Below, piece by piece: positions 61,643 to 64,000 of a DNA stretch of 64,000 nt (its first letter is position 1; each line of letters begins with the position of its first letter). A program made the position numbers and the translations under genes. This DNA comes from CAZNPL01 sp964574815. GTDB taxonomy: Bacteria > Planctomycetota > Phycisphaerae > UBA1845. The stretch is taken from the NCBI GenBank assembly GCA_964574815.1, contig CAZNPL010000038.1, forward strand, positions 1-64,000, read 5' to 3'. The notes under the pieces are model-generated. The model saw only the letters and a program-made list of their open reading frames with translations, was not told the origin of the DNA and searched no databases.

Positions 61643-64000
61643 ATGACCCACATGCATGAGGCCGCCTACCCGTCGCCGCCGCGAGCCGGTGACCCGAAGC
61701 CCTCTCGGCCCGGCCTGTTGTCGCTCATCGGCAACACCCCGCTCGTGCCGATTCTCAGAGTCAATCCCAATCCGAAGGTCGAGATATACGGCAAGCTGGA
61801 ACGGGCCAATCCGGGTGGTTCGGTCAAGGATCGCATCGCCCTTGCGATGATCGAGCAGGCGGAAAAAACGGGCGAGTTGAGGCCCGGCAAGACGATTCTC
61901 GAGGCCACTTCCGGAAACACCGGCATCGGGTTGGCGATGGTGGCTGCGGCCAAAGGGTACCCGATTCTGCTGGCGATGAGCGAGGGCGTATCGATCGAGC
62001 GGCGGAAGATTCTGGCTGCCTTCGGTGCGGAGTTCCTGCTGACGCCGGCCGATCAGGGCACGGACGGTGCGATCGAGCGGGCGTACGAACTGGCCGCCGA
62101 GGAGCCGGACCGGTTCTTCATGCCGGATCAGTACAACAACCCGGCGAACGTCGAGGTCCATTACAGGACGACGGCCCCGGAGATCTGGGAGCAGACCCGC
62201 GGGCGCATCACCCACCTGGTCGTGACCATGGGCACGACGGGCACGCTGGTCGGTTGCTCGCGAAGACTGCGGGAGCTGAACCCCGACATTCAGATCGTGG
62301 CCGTGGAGCCGTATCTCGGCCATCGCATCCAGGGGCTCAAGAATCTGAAAGAGGCGTACCTGCCGGGGATTTACGACCCTCAAGCAGCGACCTCGAAGGT
62401 GAACATCGAAGACGACGCGGCGTACGAGATGGCCCGGCGTCTGGCACGGGAGGAAAGTCTTCTTGTCGGGATGAGTTCGGGCGCCGCGATGCACGTCGCA
62501 TGCGAGGTTGCGGCAGAGATCGATTCGGGCGTCATTGTGGTCATCCTGGCGGACGGCGGTGAGCGGTATCTGTCCACTCCGCTGTTCGAAGTCGCCGAGC
62601 CGGAGGTCACACCCACGAGGCTGCACTTCTTCAATACGCTGACCCGGCGCTATCAGCCGTTTGAGCCGATCGCCGGGGGGAACAAGGCCACGATTTACTC
62701 CTGCGGCCCGACCGTTCACCGCCGGCCTCACATCGGCGTGTTGCGGCGTCTCGTGGTGGACGACCTGATCCGGCGGACGCTCGAGTTTGCCGGGTACGAA
62801 GTCGAGCACGTGGTCAGCATCACCGATCTCGACGACAACACGATTCAGGAGTCGTTGCGAGTGGGCCGGCCCATGGCGGAGCTGTGCGCGCAGTATGAAG
62901 CGGAGTTCCATGAGGACATCGCGGCCCTCGGGATTGCCCCCGCGCATACGTACGCGCGGGCTTCGGAGTGCGTGGACGACATGATCGGACTGACGCGCGC
63001 GCTCATCGACCAGGGCTTTGCGTACGAGAAAAACCGGTCTGTTTACTTCAACATCAACCGCGTGGAGCAGTACGGCGAACTGTCCGGACAGGACCTCGGC
63101 AAGATCACGGTCGGCGCGACGGTCGACCTGGAGCGCTACGACAAAAACGACCCGCGCGATTTTACCCTGTTAAAGAGATCGACGCTCGCGGAGATGCGGA
63201 AAGGACTCGGGCACAAGACGGAGTGGGGCAACGTCAGGCCGAGTTGGCACGTGCAGTGTTCGGCGATGGCGCGCTCCAAGCTGGGCGAGCGGTTCGACAT
63301 CCACACCGCCTCGGCGGACCTGATCTTCCCGCACAACGAGAACGAGATCGCTCAGAGCCGGGCGCTCATCGGCGAGCCTCAGGCGCAGTTCTGGCTGCAC
63401 TCGGAACTCGTGCTGGCCAAGGGCAAGAAGATGAGCTACGCAGAGGACACCTGCGTCGTCCTGCCGGATCTTGTTGATGACGGATACACGCCGCGGGAGA
63501 TCCGGTTCTTCCTGCTTCAGTCGCACTACCGGCAGCCGGTTCACATCAGTGACGAACGGCTGGGGGCGGCCCGGGCGACACTTCGGCGACTGGACGAGTG
63601 CCTGGAGAAGCTCAACGGCGTCGTTTCGACCGGGCCGGACGTGCCTGAGCTCGGGGGTTGGATCCAGGGCATGAAGGACGGCGTGCGCGAGGCCGTTTTT
63701 GACGATCTGAACGTGCCCGCGGCGATGGCGGCGATCTTTCGGCTGGTGCGGCTGGCTAATTATTTGATGGGCCAGGGAAGGCTTCACCGCGACGACGCGA
63801 CGACGACGCGGTCGGCGTTTCACGAGGTCGATAAGCTCTTTGGCATCCTGTCGAACGGCGAGCGCGACGAAATCCCTGCCGAAGTCGAGCAACTGATTCA
63901 CGAGCGGGACGAGGCAAGACGGCGGAAGGACTTCGATGCGGCGGACGCGATTCGCGATACGCTCTCTGCGCAAGGGTATGCGCTCGAAGACCTGCCGGGC
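61643..64000 (+). CDS. Cysteine synthase fused to a cysteinyl-tRNA synthetase-like enzyme (3' end beyond window)
   Basis: One frame, uninterrupted for 786 codons from the ATG at 61643 to the right edge. Residues about 24-325 are a PLP cysteine synthase of CysM/CysK type: SLIGNTPLV, Lys62 (GGSVKDR), TSGNTG (89-94), GTTGT (207-211), MSSGAA and ADGGERYLST. Residues about 330-786 are a class Ia synthetase like CysRS: CGPTV with Cys354, HIGV (363-366), ITDLDDN, WHVQC (Cys539), FPHNENEIAQS (His564, Glu568), so all four zinc ligands are present. KMSKS is KMSYA (596-600), and the usual HGGGxD is HTASAD. A C-terminal helical domain follows. It would supply and activate cysteine in one polypeptide. The end is missing. 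Confidence 0.9.
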   Translation, partial: MTHMHEAAYPSPPRAGDPKPSRPGLLSLIGNTPLVPILRVNPNPKVEIYGKLERANPGGSVKDRIALAMIEQAEKTGELRPGKTILEATSGNTGIGLAMVAAAKGYPILLAMSEGVSIERRKILAAFGAEFLLTPADQGTDGAIERAYELAAEEPDRFFMPDQYNNPANVEVHYRTTAPEIWEQTRGRITHLVVTMGTTGTLVGCSRRLRELNPDIQIVAVEPYLGHRIQGLKNLKEAYLPGIYDPQAATSKVNIEDDAAYEMARRLAREESLLVGMSSGAAMHVACEVAAEIDSGVIVVILADGGERYLSTPLFEVAEPEVTPTRLHFFNTLTRRYQPFEPIAGGNKATIYSCGPTVHRRPHIGVLRRLVVDDLIRRTLEFAGYEVEHVVSITDLDDNTIQESLRVGRPMAELCAQYEAEFHEDIAALGIAPAHTYARASECVDDMIGLTRALIDQGFAYEKNRSVYFNINRVEQYGELSGQDLGKITVGATVDLERYDKNDPRDFTLLKRSTLAEMRKGLGHKTEWGNVRPSWHVQCSAMARSKLGERFDIHTASADLIFPHNENEIAQSRALIGEPQAQFWLHSELVLAKGKKMSYAEDTCVVLPDLVDDGYTPREIRFFLLQSHYRQPVHISDERLGAARATLRRLDECLEKLNGVVSTGPDVPELGGWIQGMKDGVREAVFDDLNVPAAMAAIFRLVRLANYLMGQGRLHRDDATTTRSAFHEVDKLFGILSNGERDEIPAEVEQLIHERDEARRRKDFDAADAIRDTLSAQGYALEDLPG

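Noticed and set aside
61424..62947. A 507-codon open frame on the minus strand opposite the cysteine synthase fusion
   Set aside because: It is the antisense shadow of a gene with clear catalytic motifs on the plus strand and has no family signature of its own.

Overview
The window is GC-rich chromosomal DNA, most likely from a planctomycete and probably from the Phycisphaerae side of the phylum. The signs are: many exported proteins built from Asp/Asn/Cys repeats of the DCNxNxxPDEC type, cysteine-bearing dockerin modules, a PEP-CTERM protein, a lysine-rich DksA-like protein, exported TldD-like proteins, a lipid A kinase (so an outer membrane is expected), and families of dispersed palindromic repeats between genes. 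This placement is inference from gene style; I could not run a phylogeny.

Layout. 1-10 kb holds a gamma-glutamyltransferase (minus), then a plus-strand housekeeping block: TerB-like protein, phosphatidylserine decarboxylase and synthase, glutamyl-tRNA synthetase, PfkB kinase, ThpR, RecA, a receiver-HTH regulator and a YjbQ protein. 10-18 kb is mostly minus: an orphan 5S rRNA gene with its own promoter and terminator, a c-di-AMP pair (cdaR-cdaA) with a promoter, ComEC, a plus-strand HAD phosphatase and an aminotransferase. 18-28 kb holds a lipoprotein aminopeptidase and a BNR-repeat exported protein (plus), then a minus cluster: GmhB-like phosphatase, aldo/keto reductase, FAD oxidoreductase, LpxK, a Memo-family protein and RNase HI. 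28-36 kb holds an exported STN-like protein, an EamA transporter, a deaminase-YceH pair, and a YhaM-type nuclease overlapping the glycine decarboxylase genes gcvPA-gcvPB.

36-49 kb is a surface-protein region: a parallel beta-helix protein with a sorting-like tail, three lipoproteins (one a giant subtilisin, one an SGNH hydrolase candidate), and a zinc metalloprotease with a dockerin. 49-53 kb has a selenocysteine tRNA set among palindromic repeats and the three-gene proton-translocating transhydrogenase (pntAA-pntAB-pntB). 53-61 kb has a PEP-CTERM protein with a CxxCH site, two exported TldD/PmbA-like proteins (one catalytic, one not), a DksA-like protein, LspA with a large insertion, and RibD.

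The strongest novelty candidate is at the right edge (from 61643): one uninterrupted frame that joins a complete cysteine synthase to a nearly complete cysteinyl-tRNA synthetase-like enzyme whose KMSKS and HGGGxD motifs are altered. It was read by hand because it runs off the window with no stop codon. Large gene-poor gaps (17.7-18.4, 35.6-36.4, 52.7-53.4 and 54.0-54.7 kb) contain repeats and a few promoter-like sites but no gene I can support.
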